From: Nocardia brevicatena NBRC 12119
GTDB lineage: Bacteria > Actinomycetota > Actinomycetes > Mycobacteriales > Mycobacteriaceae
DNA length: 34,634 nt
NCBI RefSeq assembly: GCF_000308495.1
Contig: NZ_BAFU01000005.1
Location: 1-34,634 of the forward strand
Direction of reading: 5' to 3'
A model generated the notes under the pieces. That model had not been told where the DNA came from, made no database searches, and was given only the letters and a program-made list of their open reading frames with translations. Below, in pieces: positions 27,546 to 34,634 of the stretch. A program made the translations under genes and the position numbers. Numbering within the stretch: the stretch's first letter is position 1; each line of letters starts with the position of its first letter.

Positions 27546-27749
27546 GCCTCGACGCTAGTACCAACGATCGTGGCAGGCCAGCGCGAGGTGGGTCACCTGT
27601 CCGAAATGTCACGTACACGTTGCATCGTGTTCGACCGAACGGCGGGGCCGACGGCCCGGGCGCGGTGTGGTCCACCTGCTGTCGGACGCCCCGGGCGCGG
27701 CAGGCAGGATGAGACTGTCGAGAATTCGCATCCGAACAAGGAGTTCATT

Positions 27750-28184
27750 GTGGGACAGGTCAATGCCGACAGTTCGATCGTGGTCTCGGCGGACCCGCAG
27801 CGCGCGCTGGCGGCGGTCGCCGACTATGTGGAGGTGCGGCCGCGGATCCTCTCCGCGCACTACCGGGACTACAAGGTGATCGAGGGCGGTCAGGGCGACG
27901 GAACGGTGGCGCAGTGGACGCTGCAGGCCACCGAGAAGCGTGTCCGCAATATCCGGGCCCAAGTGTCGGTGGCCGGCACCGTCGTCACCGAGAAGGACGC
28001 CAACTCCAGCCTGGTCAATACCTGGACCGTCACCCCCGAAGGGACCGGTTCCAAGGTCACCCTGGCCACCACCTGGCAGGGCGCGGGTGGGATCTCCGGC
28101 ATCTTCGAGGGCATCTTCGCCCCCCTCGGCCTGAAGAAGATCCAGGCCGAGGTGTTGGAGAACCTGAAGCGCGAACTCGTCTGA
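27750..28184 (+). CDS. SRPBCC-family protein (Rv3718c-like)
   Basis: 144 aa with the START/Bet v1-like (polyketide cyclase/dehydrase and lipid transport) pattern, closely resembling M. tuberculosis Rv3718c from GQVNADSS through ADYVEVRPRILS, EGGQGDGTVA, EKDANSSLVNTWTV and the C-terminal FAPLGLKKIQ. The fold makes a hydrophobic pocket, so it probably binds a lipid or other apolar ligand; no catalytic residues can be named. Its conserved place beside the FAD/CFA pair makes a lipid link plausible. The GTG start at 27750 has AAGGAG 7 nt upstream; the frame is open further upstream but without family similarity. Confidence 0.9.
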   Translation: MGQVNADSSIVVSADPQRALAAVADYVEVRPRILSAHYRDYKVIEGGQGDGTVAQWTLQATEKRVRNIRAQVSVAGTVVTEKDANSSLVNTWTVTPEGTGSKVTLATTWQGAGGISGIFEGIFAPLGLKKIQAEVLENLKRELV

Positions 28185-28270
28185 GCCGTCGCGGACCACA
28201 GGACCCGGTCGGTCGAGGCCGGCCGCGCCGCCCGGTCCGGCCGGATCACCGTCGGTCCGTCGCGGCCGGA

Positions 28271-28627
28271 TCAGTCCTCGGTCGCGGCGATATCGAACAG
28301 ATTGCCCTCGGGGTCGGCCAGGGTGCTCCAGCGAATGCCGACCTCGTGGAAATCCCCGATATGTTTCGCACCCAGCGCGACCGCCCGCTCCACCTCCGCG
28401 GGCAGGTCGGCGGCCATCAGGTCCAGATGAACCACGTTCTTGCCGGGAGTGCGCTCAGGTACCTTCAAGAACATGAGACCGGGGCTCTGCCCGCCCGAGC
28501 GGCCGATACTCGCGTAGAACTCGCTCGCCTCGCCGTCGACCGGGATATCGAGTAGCCCGGCATAGAAATCGGCGAGCGCGGCGGCGTTCGCGCAGTCGAA
28601 GGTGATACACGCGAGTGTGGGTGCCAT
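28271..28627 (-). CDS. VOC-superfamily (glyoxalase-like) protein
   Basis: 118 aa, a single vicinal-oxygen-chelate unit. It begins ACITFDCANAAALADFYAGLLDIPV, contains VHLDLMAADLPAEVERAVALGAK, and ends STLADPEGNLFDI, the classic DPEGN-FxI closing strand. Candidate metal ligands are the His in VVHLDL and the Asp/Glu of the final strand, but substrate and activity (isomerase, dioxygenase or resistance type) cannot be told. The ATG at 28627 is preferred, with AGGA upstream; an upstream in-frame ATG at 28702 adds 25 residues outside the domain. It is convergent with the SRPBCC gene. Confidence 0.85.
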   Translation of the reverse strand: MAPTLACITFDCANAAALADFYAGLLDIPVDGEASEFYASIGRSGGQSPGLMFLKVPERTPGKNVVHLDLMAADLPAEVERAVALGAKHIGDFHEVGIRWSTLADPEGNLFDIAATED

Positions 28628-28717
28628 GGGTGGATGTCCTGTCGTGGGTCGGGCTGTGCCGGCTCGCATCATGCACCGACCCACCGACAAGAACGGAAAC
28701 ACCTACGCCGGAACGAC

Positions 28718-29296
28718 TCAGGCCAGAACGAACGTCAAGAGCAGAGGCGTCTGAAACGCTCCGCGCCACCAGGAGTAACCGAACCACACCCCCGGCGAGA
28801 CCTCTCGGATCTCGTCCAGCAACTGCGGGGTCGGCGAGGGGGCGTAGTCGAGCAGCCAGCTCGGTTTACCGTCGAACGGGCTCGGGCCTGGATGGACATC
28901 GGCCCGCCAGGCCTCGAGACCGGCACCGGTGACGCGGTTCATCAGATAACCACCGCTGTTCGGCCCGGTGTAGCCGGTATAGAAGGTCTTGCCGAGCCAC
29001 AGTGGCGGAGCCACCTGCTGCATGAACGGCGGGCGGGCGATCCAGCCGTTCTTGACCCCGGACGGCACCGCGCCGGCCGAGGCGGCGACGTAAATGGTGT
29101 CCTGCTGCTCGGGTGTACAGCGGAAACGCAGCGAGTCGACGGTGACAGCGCGGTTGTCCGGGTCGATAACGCATCCGCCACCGTAGTCGGTGACCTGTCC
29201 GGGTGTTGCGGTTGCCATGGCTGCGGTGGGGAATACGGCGAGCGCCGCAATCAACGTGCCGAGCAGTCGTGCCTTGTTTATCGTTTCCCTCCACAT
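28718..29296 (-). CDS. Hypothetical secreted protein
   Basis: 192 aa, and I do not recognise a family. The N-terminus is a clear Sec signal peptide: Lys/Arg at 8-10, a hydrophobic core LLGTLIAALAVFPTAAMA, and probable cleavage after Ala27 or Ala30. The mature part is rich in Gly, Pro, Trp and Tyr with only two cysteines (42 and 60), possibly a disulfide. It occupies the place of the Rv3717 peptidoglycan amidase in M. tuberculosis, on the same relative strand, but has no amidase zinc-ligand pattern that I can see. The ATG at 29296 has GGAG 9 nt upstream; the frame is open to 29344 without a better start. Confidence 0.75.
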   Translation of the reverse strand: MWRETINKARLLGTLIAALAVFPTAAMATATPGQVTDYGGGCVIDPDNRAVTVDSLRFRCTPEQQDTIYVAASAGAVPSGVKNGWIARPPFMQQVAPPLWLGKTFYTGYTGPNSGGYLMNRVTGAGLEAWRADVHPGPSPFDGKPSWLLDYAPSPTPQLLDEIREVSPGVWFGYSWWRGAFQTPLLLTFVLA

Positions 29297-29426
29297 ACCA
29301 ATTGCTCCGAGCCCCGGCCTTACTGCTCTCGCCGAGCAGTTCAATGGTAGGCGACACGCGTGCCGGATGTAGAGGCGTCATGAGGTCTAGGCTGAACTGT
29401 GACAACACTCCGCAGAGAGGAATACC

Positions 29427-29756
29427 GTGCAGCCAGACGGCCAGTTCGATATGCAGCAATTACTCCAGCAGGCCCAGCAGATGCAGGAGCAGGTGATGGC
29501 GGCGCAGGCCGAGCTCGCCGAGGCCGAGGTCTCGGGCCAAGCGGGCAACGGGCTGGTCGAGGTGACGATCAAGGCCAGCGGTGAGGTGGTATCGCTGAGC
29601 ATTGATCCGAAGGTCGTCGATCCCGACGATGTGGAGACCCTGCAGGACCTCGTGGCGGGTGCGATCAACGACGCCATGGTCAATGTGCAGCGGTTGGCGG
29701 CCGAGCGGCTCGGCCCGTTGGCCGGTGGTGGTATGCCGGGCCTGCCCGGTTTCTGA
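29427..29756 (+). CDS. YbaB/EbfC-family nucleoid-associated protein
   Basis: 109 aa. It has an N-terminal coiled coil (about 8-36, [22 protein letters not shown]), then the conserved core [22 protein letters not shown] and [19 protein letters not shown], and a short Gly/Pro tail. The family forms tweezer-shaped dimers that bind DNA and is almost always next to recR, as here (18 bp upstream of it). It is the counterpart of Rv3716c, whose Pro-rich tail is longer. The GTG start has AGAGAGG upstream. Confidence 0.93.
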   Translation: MQPDGQFDMQQLLQQAQQMQEQVMAAQAELAEAEVSGQAGNGLVEVTIKASGEVVSLSIDPKVVDPDDVETLQDLVAGAINDAMVNVQRLAAERLGPLAGGGMPGLPGF

Positions 29757-29774
29757 CCGGTCGGAGCGCAGCAG

Positions 29775-30383
29775 GTGTACGAAGGCCCGGTCCAGGATCT
29801 GATCGACGAGCTGGGCAAACTGCCCGGTGTCGGTCCCAAGAGCGCCCAGCGTATCGCGTTCCACCTGTTGCAGGTGGAACCGCCGGAGATCGACCGGCTG
29901 CAGGCAGTATTGCAGAAGGTCCGCGACGGGGTGCGTTTCTGTGCGCTGTGCGGCACGGTCGCCGAGGGCGAGCTCTGCCGTATCTGCGCCGATCCGCGGC
30001 GCGACCGCACCATGATCTGCGTGGTCGAGGAACCCAGGGATGTCCAGGCGGTCGAGCGCACCCGCGAGTTCCGCGGCCTCTACCACGTACTCGGCGGTGC
30101 GCTCGACCCGCTCAGCGGCGTCGGCCCGGATCAGTTGCGGATTCGGGAGTTGCTGGGTCGGATCGGCAACCAGACCGACGGTATCGATGTCACCGAGGTG
30201 ATCATCGCCACCGATCCGAATACCGAGGGCGAGGCGACCGCCACCTATCTGGTGCGGATGCTGCGCGATTTCCCCGGCCTCACCGTCACCCGTCTGGCCT
30301 CGGGCCTGCCGATGGGCGGTGATCTGGAATTCGCCGACGAGCTGACACTGGGTCGGGCGCTGTCGGGTCGGCGTGCACTCTAG
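29775..30383 (+). CDS. recR: Recombination mediator protein RecR
   Basis: 202 aa, full length. An N-terminal helix-hairpin-helix ([20 protein letters not shown], 13-32) precedes a four-cysteine zinc finger (Cys56, Cys59, Cys68, Cys71) and a Toprim domain (79-175) with the acidic VVEEPRD and [11 protein letters not shown] motifs. A C-terminal Walker-B-like and RASGLP-type end follows ([19 protein letters not shown]). With RecO/RecF it loads RecA on gapped DNA. The GTG start has GGAG 8 nt upstream. It is cotranscribed with the YbaB gene. Confidence 0.97.
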   Translation: MYEGPVQDLIDELGKLPGVGPKSAQRIAFHLLQVEPPEIDRLQAVLQKVRDGVRFCALCGTVAEGELCRICADPRRDRTMICVVEEPRDVQAVERTREFRGLYHVLGGALDPLSGVGPDQLRIRELLGRIGNQTDGIDVTEVIIATDPNTEGEATATYLVRMLRDFPGLTVTRLASGLPMGGDLEFADELTLGRALSGRRAL

Positions 30384-30405
30384 GCGTATCGGCGACCGTG
30401 GGAGG

Positions 30406-31050
30406 CTAGAGCTCCAGACGGCTCCACGGCAGGGCGTCGAGCCGGGCACGGTCGCCGGTCGCCCAGTCCCAGATCAGTGCCGCGACGGTATCGGCTCCCG
30501 TCACGGTCGTGCCGAAGTGCCGGTCGGGGCCGCCGTCGCGGTACTCCAGGGTGAACTGCTCCTCGGACAGGCGGTAGGTCTGGATATACACCTGTTCGGC
30601 GCGTTCAGCGATCAGGTAGGGGTTCGGCTCGGCCAACTCCCGCACCCAGAGCCCGGCCAGCGTCTCGGTGAGATAGGGGAATTCTCCCGCCCCGCCCAGT
30701 GTGACGCTGACCGGCACATGTCCGGTCGGGTCGACCAGCCAGGCCAGCTGCGGATCATAGACGGCGTAGTGACGTGGGGTCGCGAGCTCGAACAGTAGCG
30801 CCCGGGCAAAGCCGATGGCATCGTAGGGACTGGGCACATACAGTGCCGAGCCGGTCGGGATACCGCCTATGGGAGCCGTGCTGAGGAAACTGTCCTCTTC
30901 CGGCAGTTCGGCATTGCGCGCGTTCACCTCCGCCGCGATCGCCGCCACCTCGTCGGTCTCGGGCCGTCCCTGCTGGGCCGACAGGTAGGCGTCCACCTGC
31001 GCGGGCGTGGACGCGACACCTGACGGCAGCAGAACGTGGTCGTAGCTCAC
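30406..31050 (-). CDS. Conserved hypothetical protein
   Basis: 214 aa, and I do not recognise a named family. It has no signal peptide or membrane helix. Visible features are an acidic N-terminal third (VDAYLSAQQGRPETDEVAAIAAEVNARNAELPEED) and a C-terminal segment with YRDGGPDRHFGTT and a Trp-rich end (LIWDWATGDRARLDALPWSRLEL). The YRDGGPDRHF stretch resembles segments of small actinobacterial proteins of unknown function, some of which look like immunity proteins, but this is too weak to assign a role. It is read from the same strand as gatD, 61 bp downstream, and could be the last gene of the murT-gatD operon. It converges on recR. Confidence 0.75.
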   Translation of the reverse strand: MSYDHVLLPSGVASTPAQVDAYLSAQQGRPETDEVAAIAAEVNARNAELPEEDSFLSTAPIGGIPTGSALYVPSPYDAIGFARALLFELATPRHYAVYDPQLAWLVDPTGHVPVSVTLGGAGEFPYLTETLAGLWVRELAEPNPYLIAERAEQVYIQTYRLSEEQFTLEYRDGGPDRHFGTTVTGADTVAALIWDWATGDRARLDALPWSRLEL

Positions 31051-31111
31051 CCGGCCAGACTACGGGCCGGGCGGTCCCCGCCGCGCTCGCGGTTCCGGCC
31101 GGACCGAGGGG

Positions 31112-31822
31112 TCAGGCGCGCAGGCGCTCGCGGCGGAGTTGGTCGACCTCGGGCAGATCCAGTGGTTCGAGGTGATCGACACCGAGGGCCCGGGTGAGGA
31201 TGAAGTCGGCCAGTTCCGGATTACGGGCCAGCGCGGGGCCGTGCATGTAGGTGCCCAGCACCGACCCCTGGACCACTCCTTCCAGCCCGTCGCCCACCCC
31301 GTTGCCGACCCCGCGGGTGACTCGGGCCAGACCCCGGGCCTCGGGGCCGAGGGTGGTGCCGCCGCGGTGGTTCTCGAAACCGGTGAGCGGCGCGCTCAGG
31401 CCCGGCAGTAGTGGTGTCGTGGTCACCTCGCCGATGGCGCGTCGGTCCTGCGGGGACGTGGTGGCGTCGAGCAGTCCCACCCCGTCGACCCGTTCCCCGC
31501 TCGATGTCTCGTACCAGTGCCCGAGTACCTGGATGGCGGCGCAGATCGCGAGCACTGGGGCCCCGCGCTCGGCGGCCCGCTGTAGACCGGGATACCGCTG
31601 CAGATGCCGGGTGGCCAGCCGCTGCGCCGAATCCTCGGCGCCGCCCAGGGTGTAGATGTCCAGCAATTCCGGAACCGGTTCGGGCAGCGTGATTTCGACG
31701 ACCTCGGCGTCGATCCCGCGCATCCGCAGCCGTTGCCGCAGCACCAGCGCGTTGCCGCCGTCACCGTAGGTGCCCATCACATCGGGCAGCACCAGCCCGA
31801 TCCGGACGGTCGATTCGCTCAT
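31112..31822 (-). CDS. gatD: Lipid II glutaminyl synthase, glutaminase subunit GatD
   Basis: 236 aa, a class I glutamine amidotransferase of the CobB/CobQ group. It begins VRIGLVLPDVMGTYGDGGNALVL; the nucleophile elbow is ILAIC (Cys94) and the catalytic His194 lies in GTYMHGP. GatD releases ammonia from glutamine for MurT, which amidates the D-Glu alpha-carboxyl of lipid II to D-iso-glutamine, aiding cross-linking. The elbow reads AICAAIQ, where many homologues have AICAGYQ. Its ATG overlaps the murT stop by four bases (ATGA), fitting a tight complex made in equal amounts. It corresponds to Rv3713. Confidence 0.94.
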   Translation of the reverse strand: MSESTVRIGLVLPDVMGTYGDGGNALVLRQRLRMRGIDAEVVEITLPEPVPELLDIYTLGGAEDSAQRLATRHLQRYPGLQRAAERGAPVLAICAAIQVLGHWYETSSGERVDGVGLLDATTSPQDRRAIGEVTTTPLLPGLSAPLTGFENHRGGTTLGPEARGLARVTRGVGNGVGDGLEGVVQGSVLGTYMHGPALARNPELADFILTRALGVDHLEPLDLPEVDQLRRERLRA

Positions 31823-33075
31823 GAGGCTGTGTCCTTTCGGCCCGCCCGGGCCTCGAGATCCCGGTTCAGATCGCGGAACGCGGTGTAGTTGGCCAGTACC
31901 TCCACCCGTCCCGGCGGGCAGGACGCGATGGCCCGCAGCGGATTCGGCACCGTGGTGTGTTCGACCCCGGCGTAGGTCAGCCGCACTGCCAGGTCGGTGG
32001 CCCGTTCCCCGGCGGCGACCACCTGCATACCCTCGAAATGCTCGAACCGCACGTCCCACAGCCAGGACAGATCCTCGCCGTCGGGCACCTGGCCGTTCAC
32101 GGCGATCACCAGACCGGCCGCGGTCGAATCGATCATCGACAGCGCTTCCTGCCAGCCGGCGGGGTTCTTGGCCAGCAGCAGGCGGGCCGAGTGCTCACCG
32201 AGCTGCACGGTCCGGTAGCGGCCCGCGATCTCGCGTACCGTCCCCGTCGCGGCGCATGCCTCTTCGGCGGAGGCGCCCATGGCCACCGCGGCCGCGACGG
32301 CCTGGGCGGCGTTACCCCGGTTCGCCCGTCCGGGTAGGGCGAGCCGCAGCGGGAGGCGCACCCCGTCGGGTCCGCACAGTTTGTCGCCGTCGAGCCACCA
32401 GTCCGGCTGCGGGCGCCGGAAATCGGTTCCGGTGCTGTGCCAGTCCTCGCCTTCCCAGAGGATCGGTTCCCCACTGCGCGGGCAGCTGGTGGCATCGATC
32501 GCCCAACCGCTGCCCGCCGCGACCCACACCACATTCGGATGGTCGTAGGCGATGGAGGTGACCAATACGTCGTCGCAGTTGGCGACGACGACGGTATCGG
32601 GATGGCGGGCCAATCCCGCCCGCAGCCGGCGCTCGATCATATTGATCTCGCCGACGCGGTCCAGCTGGTCGCGGCTCAGGTTGAGCAGCACCACCGCGGC
32701 CGGGTTCAGCGAATCGGTGACATGTGGCAGATGCAGTTCGTCGACCTCGATCGCGGCCAGCGGCGCACCCCGGTGCACGTTCAGCGCGGAGACGATACCG
32801 GCATCCATATTGGCGCCGTCGGCCTGGGTGGCGACCTCGCCGAGGGTGCTCAGCGCCGCGGTGGCCATCCGGGTGGTGGTCGATTTGCCGTTGGTGCCGG
32901 TGATGAGCACCGTGCGCCTGCCCCGGCCCAACTGGTCCATGATGGTGGGGTCGATCTTCAGGGCGATCAGCCCACCGATCATCGACCCTTTGCCACGCCC
33001 CGCCTTCTGCGACGCCCATGCGGCGGCCGCTGCCAGTCGCAGCGCGATCCGTCCGCGCACCGATATGTCTGCCAC
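31819..33075 (-). CDS. murT: Lipid II isoglutaminyl synthase, Mur ligase subunit MurT
   Basis: 418 aa, a Mur-ligase fold. The N-terminal segment SVRGRIALRLAAAAAW precedes the ATP loop TGTNGKST (59-66), the central domain with the VDELHLP acidic pair, and a C-terminal DUF1727 domain characteristic of MurT. It activates the D-Glu carboxyl of lipid II with ATP, and GatD supplies ammonia. The zinc ribbon known from S. aureus/S. pneumoniae MurT appears eroded: only Cys200 (CPRSG) of the four-cysteine pattern aligns. Start choice: GTG 33075 fits the mycobacterial N-terminus but has no clear ribosome binding site; ATG 33129, overlapping the upstream ATPase stop by ATGA, would add 18 residues and is a real alternative. 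It corresponds to Rv3712. Confidence 0.92.
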   Translation of the reverse strand: MADISVRGRIALRLAAAAAWASQKAGRGKGSMIGGLIALKIDPTIMDQLGRGRRTVLITGTNGKSTTTRMATAALSTLGEVATQADGANMDAGIVSALNVHRGAPLAAIEVDELHLPHVTDSLNPAAVVLLNLSRDQLDRVGEINMIERRLRAGLARHPDTVVVANCDDVLVTSIAYDHPNVVWVAAGSGWAIDATSCPRSGEPILWEGEDWHSTGTDFRRPQPDWWLDGDKLCGPDGVRLPLRLALPGRANRGNAAQAVAAAVAMGASAEEACAATGTVREIAGRYRTVQLGEHSARLLLAKNPAGWQEALSMIDSTAAGLVIAVNGQVPDGEDLSWLWDVRFEHFEGMQVVAAGERATDLAVRLTYAGVEHTTVPNPLRAIASCPPGRVEVLANYTAFRDLNRDLEARAGRKDTAS

Positions 33076-33125
33076 GCCGCGCAGTCTAATGTTCGCCTGT
33101 TGCGGTGGTGTTCCGCGCGGGCGGT

Positions 33126-34634
33126 TCATCGGTAGTAGGGCGCGCCTCCGTACTGCTGCGGACCGCCGTCCCTTCCGCCGCCGTCGGCGTAGGCGAAATC
33201 GTCGGCGACCATGGCGGCCAGTTCGAGGAGGGCGCGGCGAGTGGGTTTGTTCACCAGTTCCAGGTCGATCTCGGCGCCCTCGGCGAGGTGATCGTCGAAG
33301 GGCACGACCTGTACCGCTCGCGTCCGGTCCAGGAACAGTTTGCGCAGATTGTCGATATTGACCGTCGACGAACCGCGTCGTGAGGCATTGACCACCACCA
33401 CCGTGCGCTCCACCAGCTTCCCGTAGCCGTGGTGGTCGAGCCAGTCCAGAGTGGCCGAGGCGCTGCGGGCGCCGTCGATGGCCGGTGAGGTCACCAACAC
33501 CAGTGAGCTGGCCATATCGAGCACCCCGGACATCGCCGAATGCATCAGTCCGGTACCGCAGTCGGTGAGGATGATGTTGTAGAACGACTGCAGGATGCCG
33601 ATGGCCTTGCGGTAGTCGGCCTCGCTGAACGCCTCCGATACCGCCGGATCCTGTTCGCTGGCGAGCACTTCCAACCGACTGGGCGCCTGCGAGGTATGGG
33701 CGCGCACATCCGAGTACCGCGTGATGCGCTGGTCCTCCAGCAGGTTGCGGACCGTCGAGCGAGTCTGCCGCGGCACCCGGTGGGCGAGAGTGCCCAGGTC
33801 GGGGTTGGCGTCGATGGCGATGACCCGGTCGCCGCGCAACGACGCGAAGGTCGAACCCAGCCCGACCGTCGTCGTGGTCTTGCCGACGCCGCCCTTGAGC
33901 GACAGGATCGCGATCCGGTAGTCACCACGCACCGGCTGATTCACCCGCTCGATCAGATCACGGTGGACGATATCGGCCGAGGACTCACCGGGGTTGATGA
34001 CACCGCGCGAAACCTTGTGCACGGCCCGCCGCCATCCGCTGCGGGGTGCCCGGCGGGTCCGTCGCAACAGGTTCAGATCATTGATCGACTGTCCCGGCTG
34101 CGGGGCGTGCTGCGGCTGGGGCTGGTACTGCTGCGGTGGTGGTGGCAGTTGCCCGGCAGGCGGACCGGGCGGCTGATACGTGCCGGTATTCCATGAACCG
34201 GAGGGGTATTGGCCGGTGGTCGGTCCGACGGGCGCGACCGGCGGTTGATAGGGCGGCGGTGGCGGCACCTGCGGTGGCGCCCAGCTGTAGATCGGACCGC
34301 CGGACCGATCGGTTTCGGCCTGTTGTCCGGACAGGGCGTCGGGGGTGCCGCCGGCCGCCTGCGGGTAACCGCCTACCTCACCGGTCGGGCCGGTGCCGAT
34401 ATTCGCGGACGGACCCGCGGGGCCAGGGGATTCAGCGAGCGGGGCCGGATTGTACGGCCCACCGGGCTCGCCGTACTGCCCAATGGGTGGGTTGTACGGC
34501 CCACCGGGCGGACCGTACTGCCCGCCGGGCGGCGGACCGTACTGTTCACCAGGAACGTTGTACGGTCCGCCGGGCTGGTTGTACAGCCCACCAGGCGGAC
34601 CGTATTCGGCGCCGGGTGGGCCGTATGGGCCGCT
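33126..34634 (-). CDS. MinD/ParA-like ATPase of the EspI type with Pro/Gly/Tyr repeat N-terminus (5' end outside window)
   Basis: At least 502 aa are in the window and the frame is open to the right edge, so the start is missing. A C-terminal ATPase of about 290 residues has the deviant Walker A LKGGVGKTTTT, IAIDANPDLGTLAHRV, the switch-region DCGTGLMHS, and the preceding basic block RRTRRAPRSGWRRAVHKVSRGVINPGES seen in ESX-associated EspI-like proteins. Before it lie about 200 residues of Pro/Gly/Gln/Tyr low complexity, including tandem repeats like YGPPGG/YNPPGG. Family proteins are linked to type VII secretion or cell-pole positioning. A GTG at 34268 would start inside the Pro-rich region but leaves the upstream repeats unexplained. 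It ends in an ATGA with the murT alternative start. Confidence 0.87.
   Translation of the reverse strand, partial: SGPYGPPGAEYGPPGGLYNQPGGPYNVPGEQYGPPPGGQYGPPGGPYNPPIGQYGEPGGPYNPAPLAESPGPAGPSANIGTGPTGEVGGYPQAAGGTPDALSGQQAETDRSGGPIYSWAPPQVPPPPPYQPPVAPVGPTTGQYPSGSWNTGTYQPPGPPAGQLPPPPQQYQPQPQHAPQPGQSINDLNLLRRTRRAPRSGWRRAVHKVSRGVINPGESSADIVHRDLIERVNQPVRGDYRIAILSLKGGVGKTTTTVGLGSTFASLRGDRVIAIDANPDLGTLAHRVPRQTRSTVRNLLEDQRITRYSDVRAHTSQAPSRLEVLASEQDPAVSEAFSEADYRKAIGILQSFYNIILTDCGTGLMHSAMSGVLDMASSLVLVTSPAIDGARSASATLDWLDHHGYGKLVERTVVVVNASRRGSSTVNIDNLRKLFLDRTRAVQVVPFDDHLAEGAEIDLELVNKPTRRALLELAAMVADDFAYADGGGRDGGPQQYGGAPYYR
34441..34634 (-). repeat. Tandem repeat coding for Tyr-Gly/Asn-Pro-Gly-Gly units
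   Basis: Imperfect repeats of about 21-27 nt (pattern TTGTACGGCCCACCGGGCGG and variants, plus strand) encode, on the minus strand, units such as GQYGPPGG and GPYNPPIG within the EspI-like ATPase. At least eight units are visible and the array reaches the window edge, so its full length is unknown. Such repeats tend to vary in number between strains. Confidence 0.75.

Noticed and set aside
34373-34591. 72-codon minus-strand frame within the repeat region
   Set aside because: The frame that continues without stops from the EspI-like ATPase gives the Pro/Gly/Tyr repeats; this other frame is its shadow.
34441-34634. CRISPR-like array
   Set aside because: The repeats are contiguous, degenerate and in frame with a protein; there are no unique spacers or cas genes.

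Overview
The window is high-GC DNA from an actinobacterium of the Mycobacteriales, most likely Nocardia or a close relative. Third codon positions are strongly G/C, GTG starts are frequent, and many neighbours overlap by ATGA. The backbone matches, from memory, the inverted Rv3722c-Rv3712 block of Mycobacterium tuberculosis: aspartate aminotransferase, dnaX, cyclopropane-type methyltransferase, FAD oxidoreductase, SRPBCC protein, YbaB, recR, gatD and murT. The SRP RNA gene and a tRNA-Ser lie next to the aminotransferase, and the kinase present is PknK-like. The genus call is inference.

Layout. 0.1-3.6 kb: a degenerate wax-ester/diacylglycerol acyltransferase homologue, tRNA-Ser(GGA), SRP RNA and the Rv3722c-type aminotransferase. 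3.6-13.7 kb (absent between these backbone genes in M. tuberculosis as I recall it): SAM methyltransferase, HhH-GPD-like protein, ROK regulator, DUF2207 membrane protein, zinc metallopeptidase, an MMPL transporter with a TetR regulator and a clear palindromic operator, and an unrecognised protein with an apparent internal repeat. 14.1-16.9 kb: dnaX with unusually long low-complexity regions. 17.2-20.7 kb: fadA-fadB, the two subunits of a trifunctional beta-oxidation complex. 21.0-24.8 kb: PknK-like Ser/Thr kinase fused to a MalT-like ATPase/helical region. 24.8-27.5 kb: a translationally coupled FAD oxidoreductase and CFA-synthase-family methyltransferase. 27.7-31.0 kb: SRPBCC, VOC and secreted proteins, ybaB-recR and a hypothetical protein. 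31.1-34.6 kb: gatD, murT and the 3' part of a MinD/EspI-like ATPase gene that runs off the right edge.

Several parts fit together. fadAB degrades fatty acids. The FAD/CFA pair probably modifies acyl chains. The MMPL pump may export a lipid or drug under TetR control. MurT-GatD amidates D-Glu in lipid II. DnaX, RecR and YbaB are replication/repair housekeeping. The best regulatory signals are the MMPL/TetR operator, a perfect CRP-type site before dnaX, a 25-bp palindrome before fadA, a long-range inverted repeat between fadA and fadB, and two palindromes before the ROK gene. I saw no CRISPR array, insertion sequence, integrase, prophage or replication origin. Nothing here is convincingly a wholly new system; the most interesting leads are the FAD/CFA pair, the EspI-like ATPase joined to murT-gatD, and the unrecognised protein at 12.9-13.7 kb.
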